64,000 nucleotides of DNA from Streptosporangium oxazolinicum (GTDB lineage: Bacteria > Actinomycetota > Actinomycetes > Streptosporangiales > Streptosporangiaceae). Shown piece by piece: positions 16,761 through 24,230 of the stretch. The stretch spans positions 868,001 through 932,000 of the forward strand of contig NZ_BAABAQ010000001.1 of the NCBI RefSeq assembly GCF_039537505.1. The letters are read 5' to 3'. How positions within the stretch are numbered: position 1 is the stretch's first letter; every line of letters starts with the position of its first letter. The notes below the pieces were generated by a model. That model made no database searches. It was not told the DNA's origin and worked only from the letters and a program-made list of their open reading frames with translations. The position numbers and the translations under genes were made by a program.

Positions 16761-16815
16761 TGGATATCCAACGCTTGTCACCGAGGGTTATCCCGTCAAG
16801 GGATATCGGTTATCC
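16761..16815. promoter_or_regulatory. Repeated GGNTATCC-type palindromes in divergent spacer
   Basis: The spacer between the XRE gene and the 151-aa gene contains tggatatcca, gggttatccc, agggatatc and ggttatccgg within 55 bp. The first is a perfect 10-bp palindrome and the others are variants. The clustering and position suggest binding sites of the XRE regulator and possibly autoregulation (inference). Confidence 0.45.
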
Positions 16816-16873
16816 GGACGGAGTATTGCGGCTCGGGATGGGACGCGTGAGGCCGGATAGCGACCCTTGATCC

Positions 16874-17329
16874 ATGAGTGAGCCGACGATTAGGGCCATG
16901 GAACCCGCCACGGTCGCGGTGGATGCTGGTGGATCTACCGAAGTCGCGGCGCTGTCGAGTTCCATCGGAGGCGGCGTGATGAGCGGAGATGAGATTCCGG
17001 CCATCGGCCGACAGAAAGCGATCACGCCGGTGCGGGCGGCGCGGCGGCTGCGCGAGGAGTTGGCCGCGTTGAACATCGCCTCGGATGTTCACGACGGGTA
17101 CGGGCTGGCGCTGGTGTCGGTCTGGTTCGGACTGGTCGTGTGGACCGATGGCCAGGTGTTTCGTTGGTGGGCCGGACAGGAGATGGGGCGGGCTCGTCTT
17201 CGGCGCTATGCCTTCTGTCCTGCGGGTGATCCGGTGATGGCCGCTCGTCGGGTGGCCGATCGTTGTGTTGAGCTTCGCGAACGGGGGCCGGTTCCGGTTC
17301 CCGGCCCGAACGGGTGTGCTCCGCAATGA
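16874..17329 (+). CDS. 151-aa hypothetical protein of the 'W/YTDG-x-x-FxWW' family
   Basis: Start ATG 16874; a later ATG near 16979 is possible. The C-terminal domain, 'RRLREELAALNIASDVHDGY' followed by 'LVVWTDGQVFRWWAG', resembles the proteins at 48129 and 48639, which have 'LAYTDGERFWWTG' and 'NVWADREGMFFCWG'. These appear to be paralogues found next to XRE regulators in actinomycetes. The stop overlaps the next gene's ATG by 4 nt. Function unknown. Confidence 0.65.
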   Translation: MSEPTIRAMEPATVAVDAGGSTEVAALSSSIGGGVMSGDEIPAIGRQKAITPVRAARRLREELAALNIASDVHDGYGLALVSVWFGLVVWTDGQVFRWWAGQEMGRARLRRYAFCPAGDPVMAARRVADRCVELRERGPVPVPGPNGCAPQ

Positions 17330-17613
17330 TCGAGCTGACGGGCTGCCTGAGTCCCCACGTGTCCACACCGCAGCGTGATCACACGCGGCTGGTCTGGTTG
17401 AGCCCTGACCGGGGGACGGCGCGCCTGCGGGTGATCACATGGACCTGCCAGTGCCGGGCCACCCTGTACAAGCTGTGTCAGGCCGGAGGGCAGGGATTCA
17501 TCCGGCGCACGCTCCAACTGGACGGCAGTCCGGAAGTTCATGAGACCTATCGGTGGCCGATCCGGCAGGCCAGCGATATATGGAGGGCGTTGCTCTCCGG
17601 GGAGGCCCGATAG
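17326..17613 (+). CDS. 95-aa hypothetical protein, copy 2
   Basis: ATG 17326 overlaps the TGA of the 151-aa gene (ATGA), so translation is coupled. The protein differs from the copy at 8053 by a few residues (for example 'LYKLCQAGG' for 'LYELCQAGG'). It is probably the functional copy, since the operon partner is present. It is beta-rich with a C-x-C pair; function unknown. Confidence 0.7.
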   Translation: MIELTGCLSPHVSTPQRDHTRLVWLSPDRGTARLRVITWTCQCRATLYKLCQAGGQGFIRRTLQLDGSPEVHETYRWPIRQASDIWRALLSGEAR

Positions 17614-17718
17614 GCGGACGCGGCGGCACGGTCGATCTCGGTCTTCCGTGTCGCCGCATCACGGATCGGCGCCCAACTGCAACTCGAACTGCAACTATGA
17701 CGCCCTCAGAGATCAAAA

Positions 17719-17750
17719 AGGCCCTCTCCCCGTGTCTCGGGAGAGGGCCT
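17719..17750 (-). terminator. Intrinsic terminator of tRNA-Ser(GCU)
   Basis: A 12-bp stem (aggccctctccc / gggagagggcct) with an 8-nt loop, followed on the minus strand by a T-run (tttttgat). It lies 9 nt beyond the tRNA 3' end and is duplicated in each attachment copy. Confidence 0.9.
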
Positions 17751-17758
17751 CTGTGCTG

Positions 17759-17848
17759 CGGAGGCTCGGGGATTTGAACCCCGGATGGGCGGTAAACCCA
17801 AACCGCATTAGCAGTGCGGCGCCATAGACCTGACTAGGCGAAGCCTCC
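17759..17848 (-). tRNA. tRNA-Ser (anticodon GCU)
   Basis: The minus strand reads GGAGGCTTCGCCTAG at the 5' end and closes the 7-bp acceptor stem with AGCCTCC. The anticodon loop is CTGCTAA. A long class-II variable arm (GGTTTGGGTTTACCGCCC) and the T-arm CGGGGTTCAAATCCCCG follow. CCA is not encoded. The gene is the attachment target of the elements to its left and was kept intact by them. Confidence 0.95.
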
Positions 17849-17932
17849 TGGTTGCCGTTCGGCTCAGCACAGAGTACCGGCCATCAGGCGAGGCGGCAAA
17901 GCGGTTGACGATCGCGTCTCGGGCAAGAGTTG

Positions 17933-17969
17933 GGGGAGAGTTATCCACAAGCGGTGGATAACTCTCCCC
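17933..17969. repeat. Palindrome carrying a DnaA-box-like sequence
   Basis: Perfect 15-bp arms (ggggagagttatcca / tggataactctcccc) around a 7-nt spacer. The left arm with spacer gives TTATCCACA, a consensus DnaA box, and the right arm gives its near-mirror. Further 'ctgtgga' motifs follow at 17974 and 18018. It may be a DnaA titration or regulatory site, or a terminator stem. Confidence 0.7.
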
Positions 17970-17980
17970 GTCCCTGTGGA

Positions 17981-18035
17981 CAAACTGGGGAATCTGCAGC
18001 TGAGCACGGCGGAAATCCTGTGGATTCCCAGTTTG
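17981..18035. terminator. Inverted repeat, possible bidirectional terminator
   Basis: caaactggggaatc (17981-17994) pairs with gattcccagtttg (18023-18035) with one bulged base and a 28-nt loop. It lies between the end of the YceI gene and tRNA-Ser. No U-run follows, so termination is tentative. Confidence 0.35.
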
Positions 18036-18120
18036 CGAGACGCTACATCTCACCAAGTGAACACCATTGAGGCCCCTTGCCGCCTGGCGAGATGGGAGGG
18101 GCCTCGGGTGGTCACGGAGA

Positions 18121-18684
18121 TCAGGCGGCCGGGTTGGCCTCGCCCTCGATCTCAATCTTGATCTTCTTGCCGACGAGGACGCCGCCGGTCTCCAGTGCCT
18201 GGTTCCAGGTCAGGCCGAACTCCTCGCGGTCGATCTCGGCCTTGATCGAGAAGCCCCAGACGTCCTGGCCCCACGGGTTGGTGCCCGCGCCGCCATACTC
18301 GACGGTGAGCTCGACCGGCTTGGTGACGTCACGGATGGTGAGGTCGCCGACGAGGGTGAACTCGTCACCGGAGTGGCCGAGAACGCGGGTGCTGCGGAAG
18401 GTCAGCTCGGGGAACTTCTCAGCGGAGAGGAAGTCGTCGCTGCGCAGGTGGCCGTCGCGGTCGGGAGCGCCGGTGGTGATGCTCGCGGTCTTGATCGAGA
18501 GCTGCGCGGAGGAGTCCAGCGGGTTCTCGGCGATGGTGACGGTGCCGGCGAACTCGTTGAAGTGACCGCGAACCTTGCTCACCATCATGTGCTTGACGAC
18601 GAAGCCGATCTGGGTGTGGGCGACGTCCAGGGCGTAGGTGCCCGGGGCGGGGATCTGAAGGTTCTCCCAGGTCCGAGTGGTCAT
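18121..18684 (-). CDS. YceI-family lipocalin-like protein
   Basis: A 187-aa protein from ATG 18684 with GGGAG upstream. The family layout is clear: 'GTYALDVAHTQIGFVVKHMM' at about 14-33, 'PELTFRSTRV', 'GDLTIRDVTKPVELTVEYGG' and 'WGFSIKAEIDREEFGLTWN'. YceI proteins form a lipocalin-like barrel that binds polyisoprenoid or other hydrophobic ligands. This one has no signal peptide and is probably cytoplasmic, as in many actinomycetes. It is divergent from a MarR regulator with a palindrome between them, so MarR control is likely. Confidence 0.92.
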   Translation of the reverse strand: MTTRTWENLQIPAPGTYALDVAHTQIGFVVKHMMVSKVRGHFNEFAGTVTIAENPLDSSAQLSIKTASITTGAPDRDGHLRSDDFLSAEKFPELTFRSTRVLGHSGDEFTLVGDLTIRDVTKPVELTVEYGGAGTNPWGQDVWGFSIKAEIDREEFGLTWNQALETGGVLVGKKIKIEIEGEANPAA

Positions 18685-18740
18685 TTTCTGCTCCCGAAGA
18701 GATGCTTGCTGAGTGGATGCTTGCGTCAACAGATTTCTAC

Positions 18741-18760
18741 ACGAGGAATATTCCGCTCGT
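18741..18760. promoter_or_regulatory. Candidate MarR operator
   Basis: acgaggaatattccgctcgt is a near-perfect palindrome centred on GAATATTC, in the 102-bp divergent spacer between yceI and marR. The length and symmetry suit a MarR dimer. A GTCAAC motif flanks it on both sides. Confidence 0.55.
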
Positions 18761-18786
18761 CAACTACTGTCGGATAGGGTGGGAGC

Positions 18787-19290
18787 GTGAACCACTTTGA
18801 CGACTCCCGGCTGACGGCGATGGGCCTCCTCGCCGAGGCCTACACCGGTATCGCAGCGAAGGCACATGAGTCCTTCGCGGCCGCGGGGCTCTCAGAGATC
18901 GACTTCGAGACGTTGATCAGGCTGGCGCGCTCACCGCAGGGACGGCTGCGCATGAGCGACCTGGCGGCGCAGACCGGCCTGTCCACGAGCGGGACGACCC
19001 GGGTCGTCGACCGGCTGGAGCGCGAGGGGCTGGTCACGAGACAGGCGTGTCCTACCGACCGGCGGGCCTCCTACGCGGCCATCACCGAGGCCGGCACCGA
19101 CCGGCTCGGCGGCGTCCTCCCTCAGCACCTGATCGACATCGAGACCTGGTTCACCGGGCTCCTTCCCCCCGCCGAGCTCAGCGCCTTCCTCGGCACCCTC
19201 AGGACCATCCGCGACGCCGTACGACCGTGCGCCACCGCGGGGGCGGAGGACTTCCGGCCGGAGGAGGCCGCGCTCATCCCGTCCGAGTGA
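18787..19290 (+). CDS. MarR-family transcriptional regulator
   Basis: A 167-aa protein with GTG start. It has winged-helix motifs: 'FETLIRLARSPQGRLRMSDL' (about 39-58), the recognition helix 'STSGTTRVVDRLEREGLVTR', and the wing 'CPTDRRASYAAITEAG'. MarR dimers repress divergent genes and release DNA on ligand binding. The target is probably the yceI gene and itself through 18741-18760. Confidence 0.92.
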   Translation: MNHFDDSRLTAMGLLAEAYTGIAAKAHESFAAAGLSEIDFETLIRLARSPQGRLRMSDLAAQTGLSTSGTTRVVDRLEREGLVTRQACPTDRRASYAAITEAGTDRLGGVLPQHLIDIETWFTGLLPPAELSAFLGTLRTIRDAVRPCATAGAEDFRPEEAALIPSE

Positions 19291-19454
19291 CGCGTCCATC
19301 CCAATCTCCCGTACGGAGAAGGCCCCCTGTACGGAGGAGGCCGCGTTCATCACGGGGACCGTGGAGGGGCCGACGTTCCCCGTGGGTCCCCCGGAAAGCC
19401 CGGCGGGGTCCGTACGGAGTGACAGGAAGCCGGAGAAAAGAGCCGGTAGAGGGG

Positions 19455-20021
19455 TCAGACCTGCGGTTCCAGGTGTCGCGCCTCGGAGGGGGTGAGGTCA
19501 CCGCGGAGTTTGGCCATCCCCCGGGAGACCGTGCTCTTGACCGTCCCGACGCTGATGCCCAGCGCCTTCGCGATCTCCGGCTCGGTCATGTCCTCGTAGT
19601 AGCGCAGCACGACGGCGGTCCGCATCCGGGTGGGCAGCCGGTCGAGGGCCTGCTCGACACTCTCGGGCAGGTGCTGGCGGCTCGCGACGACCGGCTCGGG
19701 GAGTTCGCCCGACGGGTACTCCTCCAGCTTGCGCCGCCGCCACCAGGAGATGTTGATATTGACCATCGCCCGGCGTACATAACCGTCCAGGGCGGTACGG
19801 TCCTGGATGCGGTCCCAGGCGAGGTAGGTCTTGACCAGTGCCGCCTGCAGCAGGTCCTCGGCGTCGCTCGGGTGCCCGGTGAGCCGGTGGGCGGCACGCA
19901 GCAGCGCCGGGCCGCGAGCAAGGACATACTCGCGGAACTCCTCGTCGGTCCCGCCGGCCACCGCGATCACCAGCCTGTGCTCCAGGTGCGTATGGTGGCC
20001 AGAATCGCAGTCAGAACCCAT
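19455..20021 (-). CDS. SigE-family ECF RNA polymerase sigma factor (second copy)
   Basis: A 188-aa protein from ATG 20021. Region 2: 'RAAHRLTGHPSDAEDLLQAA'. Region 4: 'LPTRMRTAVVLRYYEDMTEP' and 'ALGISVGTVKSTVSRGMAKL'. It is similar in architecture to the factor at 1145-1681 but lacks an adjacent membrane partner: the downstream neighbour is the convergent MarR gene. Stress-type role inferred from the family. Confidence 0.9.
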   Translation of the reverse strand: MGSDCDSGHHTHLEHRLVIAVAGGTDEEFREYVLARGPALLRAAHRLTGHPSDAEDLLQAALVKTYLAWDRIQDRTALDGYVRRAMVNINISWWRRRKLEEYPSGELPEPVVASRQHLPESVEQALDRLPTRMRTAVVLRYYEDMTEPEIAKALGISVGTVKSTVSRGMAKLRGDLTPSEARHLEPQV

Positions 20022-20266
20022 ACTGCGGCTGAACCGAAATCTATATTTCATCCCATCAACGGTAAAGATCGGCTTCGATGGGCGATGGAGCACGCAAGAA
20101 CTATTAGATAGCGGTTTGTCATCGGGTGGACACCAATGCGTTCTACCAGGGAGGGGAACTTTAGTACCTGGTTGGACACCTGCCGTGATTATTCGTGGAG
20201 CGGACAGCGGGATTCCGCGAAGCGTGTGACGCTGGCTGCGACACCTCGCAGAATTGGGGAGCGACG

Positions 20267-21217
20267 ATGCCCTATCGCAGCGCCGATCGCCGCCGTACGC
20301 TGGCGGCCGCCGCGCTTGGCCGGACCGTCCAGGAGCCGGGCCCCCTCCCCACCGACGGTGAGTCCTTCCACGCGGTCAGCGGCACGATCCTCGACGTCAG
20401 CCCGCATCTGATCGTCGTCGACACCCCGGAGGGCGACGAGGAGCGGCTCGTCATCGCCCCGTGGGCGACCGCCTGGCGCGGCGAGGCCGTCAGCCCCGCC
20501 GACCTCTCCCCCGGTTCCAATGTGATCATCAGGGCGCTGCGGGCCGGCCGGGTCGTGGACCGGATCTGGGCGGACATCACCAGGATCACCGGGGTGATCC
20601 AGTCGATCGGCACCGAGGGCAAGGACCACACCGTGGAGCTGTACTGCGGGCCGCACCGCGGGAGGCGCACGATCGTCATCCCCTACCGCTCCTCCGGGCG
20701 GCTGCGGGTCAGGCATCCGCGGTTCGAACCCGGCTACCTGTTCGACGCCATCGGGGTCCGCGAGGACGGTACGGCGCGGGCCCGGCTGCCCGCGACCTCG
20801 CAGCCGCCCTACCGGTGGACGGCCGTGCCGCCGCCGCCCCCCGGCTACATCGGCGTGCAGTCACGGATCTCGGGCACGGCCACCTGGTCGGACACCTTCG
20901 ACGACGGGGAGCAGGGGGTGGCCTACCCCATGCTGGAGCGGGCCGACACGGCGTGCGACGACACCGGGGTGTCCTGCGCCGGGCTGCCGTACCTGGCGCT
21001 GGGGTCGATGCTCAACGTGCGCAACGTGTGCGCCGGACGCACCTCGGTCCTGCCGATCGTGGCGTGCGGCTGCCTGGCCGGCCGGTTCTGCGACCGGTGC
21101 CTGGAGTGCGGCACCTCTCCGCGCGGCCGGATTCTGGAACTGTCACCGAGCTCCTTCGTGGAACTCGGCGGAGACCTGACCACCGGGTGCTTCAACGCCC
21201 GGCTCGGAATGGGGTGA
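20267..21217 (+). CDS. Cys-rich hypothetical protein, partner of MauE-like protein
   Basis: A 316-aa protein from ATG 20267. The first ~180 residues form a beta-rich domain ('GTILDVSPHLIVVDTPEGDE', 'IPYRSSGRLRVRHPRFEPG'). The last ~100 carry about nine Cys, including 'CACGCLAGRFCDRCLEC' spaced like a disulfide- or metal-binding cluster. No signal peptide is obvious. The gene is 5 nt upstream of a MauE-type membrane protein, which in other systems supplies reducing or oxidising equivalents for Cys-rich partners. The family is unrecognised; the redox link is inferred. Confidence 0.7.
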   Translation: MPYRSADRRRTLAAAALGRTVQEPGPLPTDGESFHAVSGTILDVSPHLIVVDTPEGDEERLVIAPWATAWRGEAVSPADLSPGSNVIIRALRAGRVVDRIWADITRITGVIQSIGTEGKDHTVELYCGPHRGRRTIVIPYRSSGRLRVRHPRFEPGYLFDAIGVREDGTARARLPATSQPPYRWTAVPPPPPGYIGVQSRISGTATWSDTFDDGEQGVAYPMLERADTACDDTGVSCAGLPYLALGSMLNVRNVCAGRTSVLPIVACGCLAGRFCDRCLECGTSPRGRILELSPSSFVELGGDLTTGCFNARLGMG

Positions 21218-21222
21218 CACAG

Positions 21223-22068
21223 ATGCTGACGACGATCGCCGCCGCGCAGTTGCCGATCGTGTTCCTGCTGCTGGCGGCGGGCACGGTCGCGAAGATCGGA
21301 ACGGTCACGCGCGAGGTCGAGCCGGGCATGCTGAGCAGGCTGGGACCGGCCGTGCTGGTGCCCGAGCGCTGGCGCGCGCCCGCGATGCTGGGCTGCGCGC
21401 TCGGGGAGTTGTTCCTGGCGAGCGGGCTGCTGCTGACCGGCCATCCGTTCTTCCGGTGGGGAACCGCCGGGTTCTTCGCGATCTCCACCTACGTCCTGTG
21501 GGAGCTGCGGCGCCGCCGCCCGGACGCGGGCTGCGGCTGCTTCGGCGAGGTGAGCGCGGTCCCGGTGGGACGGCGGTCGCTGGGCCGCACCATGGTGCTG
21601 ACGGCCATGGCCGTGGGACTGGTCTGGACTCCGGCGATCCCCGGCTGGGAGTCGATGGCGGGTCTGACGTGGACACACGTGCCGTCCGCGCTCGCGGGGC
21701 TGCTGCTGCTCGCCGCGCTCTCGCCGGAGATCGAGGAGACGATCGCCAGGCTGCGCTATCGGGCGCCCTGCGAGCAGCGCCGCCTCGACCCGGCCACCGC
21801 GCTCGGACGGCTGCGGTCGAGCACGGCCTGGCGCTCGCACGCGGGCCTGCTGTCGAGCAAGGACCCGGTCGACAGCTGGCGGGAGCTGTGCTGGCGGTTC
21901 TTCGTCTATCCGGGGACCAGCCACGCGGGCGCCCCCGTCGACGTGGTCTTCGCGGTCTATCTGAGCGGACGGCACCCGGCGGTGCGGGTCGCCATGGTCG
22001 GCTCGGACGGGCAGCCGGTGCAGACGGAGTCTCTGCCGGAATCTCTGCCGATATCGGCTGGACGCTAG
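21223..22068 (+). CDS. MauE/DoxX-like redox-associated membrane protein
   Basis: A 281-aa protein from ATG 21223. The first ~165 residues contain four to five membrane helices, with the hallmark motif 'DAGCGCFGEV' between helices 3 and 4, as in MauE and related DoxX-like disulfide-handling proteins. The C-terminal ~110 residues are soluble ('LRYRAPCEQRRLDPATALGR') and unusual for MauE. It follows the Cys-rich gene with a 5-nt gap in one operon and ends at a strong bidirectional hairpin. Confidence 0.8.
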   Translation: MLTTIAAAQLPIVFLLLAAGTVAKIGTVTREVEPGMLSRLGPAVLVPERWRAPAMLGCALGELFLASGLLLTGHPFFRWGTAGFFAISTYVLWELRRRRPDAGCGCFGEVSAVPVGRRSLGRTMVLTAMAVGLVWTPAIPGWESMAGLTWTHVPSALAGLLLLAALSPEIEETIARLRYRAPCEQRRLDPATALGRLRSSTAWRSHAGLLSSKDPVDSWRELCWRFFVYPGTSHAGAPVDVVFAVYLSGRHPAVRVAMVGSDGQPVQTESLPESLPISAGR

Positions 22069-22071
22069 AGA

Positions 22072-22147
22072 GCCCTAGATTTTTCTAGGGCAGCACGATT
22101 GAGCTCTATATGGCTCTCTAGCTTCCCCACTAGAGAGCCATATAGAG
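22072..22147. terminator. Paired hairpins between convergent genes
   Basis: Hairpin 1: gccctag/ctagggc (22072-22091). Hairpin 2: a perfect 18-bp stem (22104-22121 with 22130-22147) and 8-nt loop. Both carry the ctag and agagagcc motifs. They lie between the ends of the MauE-like and ATPase genes, so they probably terminate both. Confidence 0.75.
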
Positions 22148-22187
22148 GGCTAGGGGCTCCTCCACACTATATCGAACAAGTGTTCAG

Positions 22188-23369
22188 TCAGACCGGTTGT
22201 GACCGCAGGAATTTTCCGAAGTGCGGGACGGTGAACGCGATCAGCCCGCGTTCCGCGCTGTAGATCAGGCCCTTCTTGATGAGGCTGTCGCGGGCCGGGG
22301 AGAGACTCGACGGCTTGCGGCCGAGCCCCTCGGCCACCTCGGCGGTGGCGACGGGCTCGTCACCGATGGCGGCCATGGCGTGCATGTAGTCGCGCTCGGC
22401 GGGGGTGGCCCGCTCGTAGCGGCTGCCGAAGAAGCCGACCGCGAGCTCCTCCTCGGCCTCCGGCGCGGAGACCCTGATGTCGTCGGCGGTGATCGGGCTG
22501 CGCAGCGCCAGGTCCCAGGCGACCTTGCCGTACGCCTGGACGAAGTAGGGGTAGCCGTCGGCGGCGACGTAGAGGGCGTCGAGGGCGTCCTGGGTGAACT
22601 CCACGCCCTCGCTCTCGGCCGGGGCGATGAGCGCCAGGTCGGCAGCCTCACGGTCGAGGCGGTCGATCCTGGCGTAGCGGAAGAGCCGCTCGGAGTAGCT
22701 CTTGCTCGCCGACAGCACGCTGGGCAGGTGCGGCAGCCCGGCGCCGACCACGATCAGCGGGCCGCCGCTCTGGGAGAGCTCGTGGCAGGCCGCGCAGAGC
22801 GCCGAGACGTCGGGGGCCTGCACGTCCTGCATCTCGTCGATGAACAGCGCGATGCCGACACCCAGGTCGGTGGCGACCGCGGCGGCGTCGACGAACAGTT
22901 CGGTGAGGTCGATCTCCAGGTCTCCGGAGTCGGCGCGCCCCCGGCCGGCGGGCACGTCGATCGCGGGCGACCAGTGCGAGGTGCCCTTGGCCGCGGACGG
23001 GTCGCGCATCGCGAACGCCTTGAGCACACCGAGGAACTCCTCGATGCGCTCGGGCGCCCGATGCCTCGGGGCCAGCTCCCTGACCGCCATGTGCAGGGCG
23101 GCGGCCACCGGGCGCCGGATCGACTGGTCGGGCCTGGCCTCGATCTTGCCGGTGCCCCACAGCCGCTGCATGGCCATCGACTTGAAGGTGTTGAGCAGAA
23201 CGGTCTTGCCCACGCCGCGCAGCCCGGTGACCACCATGCTGCGCTCGGGGCGCCCTCGGGCCACCCGTTCCAGGACGATCTCGAACTGCTGTAGCTCGCG
23301 GTCACGACCGGCGAGCTCCGGGGGGCGCTGTCCGGCACCGGGAGCGTAGGGATTGCGCACGGGGTCCAC
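22188..23369 (-). CDS. ORC/Cdc6-like AAA ATPase with winged-helix C-terminus
   Basis: A 393-aa protein from GTG 23369 ('VDPVRNPYAPGAGQRPPELA', a common start in this family); the frame is open 273 nt further upstream. Walker A: 'GLRGVGKT' (about 54-61). Walker B: 'ALFIDEMQDV' (about 185-194). Sensor region: 'VVGAGLPHLPS'. The C-terminal helix-turn-helix contains 'PVATAEVAEGLGRKPSSLSP'. Members act as ATP-dependent DNA-associated or regulatory ATPases of uncertain role in actinomycetes. Monocistronic. Confidence 0.85.
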   Translation of the reverse strand: MDPVRNPYAPGAGQRPPELAGRDRELQQFEIVLERVARGRPERSMVVTGLRGVGKTVLLNTFKSMAMQRLWGTGKIEARPDQSIRRPVAAALHMAVRELAPRHRAPERIEEFLGVLKAFAMRDPSAAKGTSHWSPAIDVPAGRGRADSGDLEIDLTELFVDAAAVATDLGVGIALFIDEMQDVQAPDVSALCAACHELSQSGGPLIVVGAGLPHLPSVLSASKSYSERLFRYARIDRLDREAADLALIAPAESEGVEFTQDALDALYVAADGYPYFVQAYGKVAWDLALRSPITADDIRVSAPEAEEELAVGFFGSRYERATPAERDYMHAMAAIGDEPVATAEVAEGLGRKPSSLSPARDSLIKKGLIYSAERGLIAFTVPHFGKFLRSQPV

Positions 23370-23740
23370 GCTCTCGGACTTTATGACGGGATATAGCGGC
23401 CGGCTTAGAATTCCGTAGAAAGTGCTACGGCGTGTCGCGCCGCGCTCCACCCGCGGGCGAGGGAGCGGGGGGCACGCCGTCGGCGGCACCGCGAGCATCG
23501 TCATGGCACACCCCTTCACCTGCGAGAACGTCAGCCCGAACCCGTGTTCGATCCCGTGCCCACGACTGTAGCGCGGGTTCGAACACAGGCGCGATACGTT
23601 TCGATGAAAAGCCTCCCCAAGGAATGTGGGCTCCCACGCCAAGCAACCACGAAACCGGTCGTAAGCCGCACCGGACCCCGCTGACGTGGAGGGCCGTAAA
23701 GCGCTTACGTAGAGGGCCGTAAGGCAGGGCCGTACAGGGC
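23370..23740. other. Intergenic region with short repeats
   Basis: Contains a 6-bp hairpin ccgtagaaagtgctacgg (23415-23432), and the direct repeat 'gagggccgtaa' at about 23689 and 23711 next to 'agggccgtac'. No gene is supported. It separates two minus-strand genes. Confidence 0.4.
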
Positions 23741-24175
23741 TCAGTCCCGGACGGTCAGGCCCATCGAGCGCGCGGTGCCTGCGACGATCTTCTCGGCCTG
23801 GTCGAGGTCGGCGGTGTTGAGGTCGGGCAGCTTGGTCCTCGCGACCTCTCGCAGCTGCGCACGGGTGACCGTGCCCGCCACCTGGTGCCCGGGGCGGGGG
23901 CTGCCCCCGTCCAGGCCGATCACCCGGCGGATCAGCGAGGCCGTGGTGGGCATCTTGATCGCCAGCTCGAACGAGCGGTCCTCGAACACGGTGACGACGA
24001 CGGGGACGACGAACCCCCGCCGGTCCTGGGTGGCCGCGTTGTACTGGCGGCAGAACTCCATGAGGTTCAGGCCCAGCGGGCCCAGGTCCTTGCCCACGGT
24101 GGCGGGACCGGCCTCACCCGCAGGGAGCTGGAGTTTGGCGATCCGGCTGACCTTCTTCTTCGACACGTTCGACAT
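23741..24175 (-). CDS. Ribosomal protein L11 paralogue
   Basis: A 144-aa protein with full-length L11 homology: 'AKLQLPAGEAGPATVGKDLG', 'NLMEFCRQYNAATQDRRGFV', 'VVVTVFEDRSFELAIKMPTT' and the C-terminal 23S-binding part 'GTVTRAQLREVARTKLPDLN...GTARSMG'. Canonical L11 has P-x-P-P-V-G-P-A-L-G in the N-domain hinge. Here this reads P-A-T-V-G-K-D-L-G, so Pro22/Pro23 (E. coli numbering) are reduced to one Thr and Pro26 is Lys. These prolines contact thiopeptides. The gene is not next to rplA or nusG and lies divergent from a MerR gene, so it is an accessory copy. Confidence 0.9.
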   Translation of the reverse strand: MSNVSKKKVSRIAKLQLPAGEAGPATVGKDLGPLGLNLMEFCRQYNAATQDRRGFVVPVVVTVFEDRSFELAIKMPTTASLIRRVIGLDGGSPRPGHQVAGTVTRAQLREVARTKLPDLNTADLDQAEKIVAGTARSMGLTVRD

Positions 24176-24189
24176 GCCCGTCAAGCTAA

Positions 24190-24210
24190 AGTCTCCCGTT
24201 ACTGGAGACT
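24190..24210. promoter_or_regulatory. Candidate MerR operator in the L11/MerR spacer
   Basis: agtctcc-cgttact-ggagact: perfect 7-bp arms with a 7-nt spacer, within the 55-bp gap between the divergent starts at 24175 and 24231. The dyad size fits MerR operators, which lie between promoter elements. Confidence 0.6.
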
Positions 24211-24230
24211 CAAACGGAATAATCACCGCC

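Larger units (their letters stand above)
17298..17814. repeat. 517-bp direct repeat, right copy (contains the genuine tRNA 3' half)
   Basis: Matches 8025-8541 without indels. This copy retains the upstream partner gene and runs into the complete tRNA-Ser, so it is the reference copy. Recombination between the two would delete about 9.3 kb as a circle. Confidence 0.9.

Noticed and set aside
17933..17969. Chromosomal oriC
   Set aside because: Only one consensus DnaA box pair is seen, and no dnaA, dnaN or AT-rich unwinding region is nearby.
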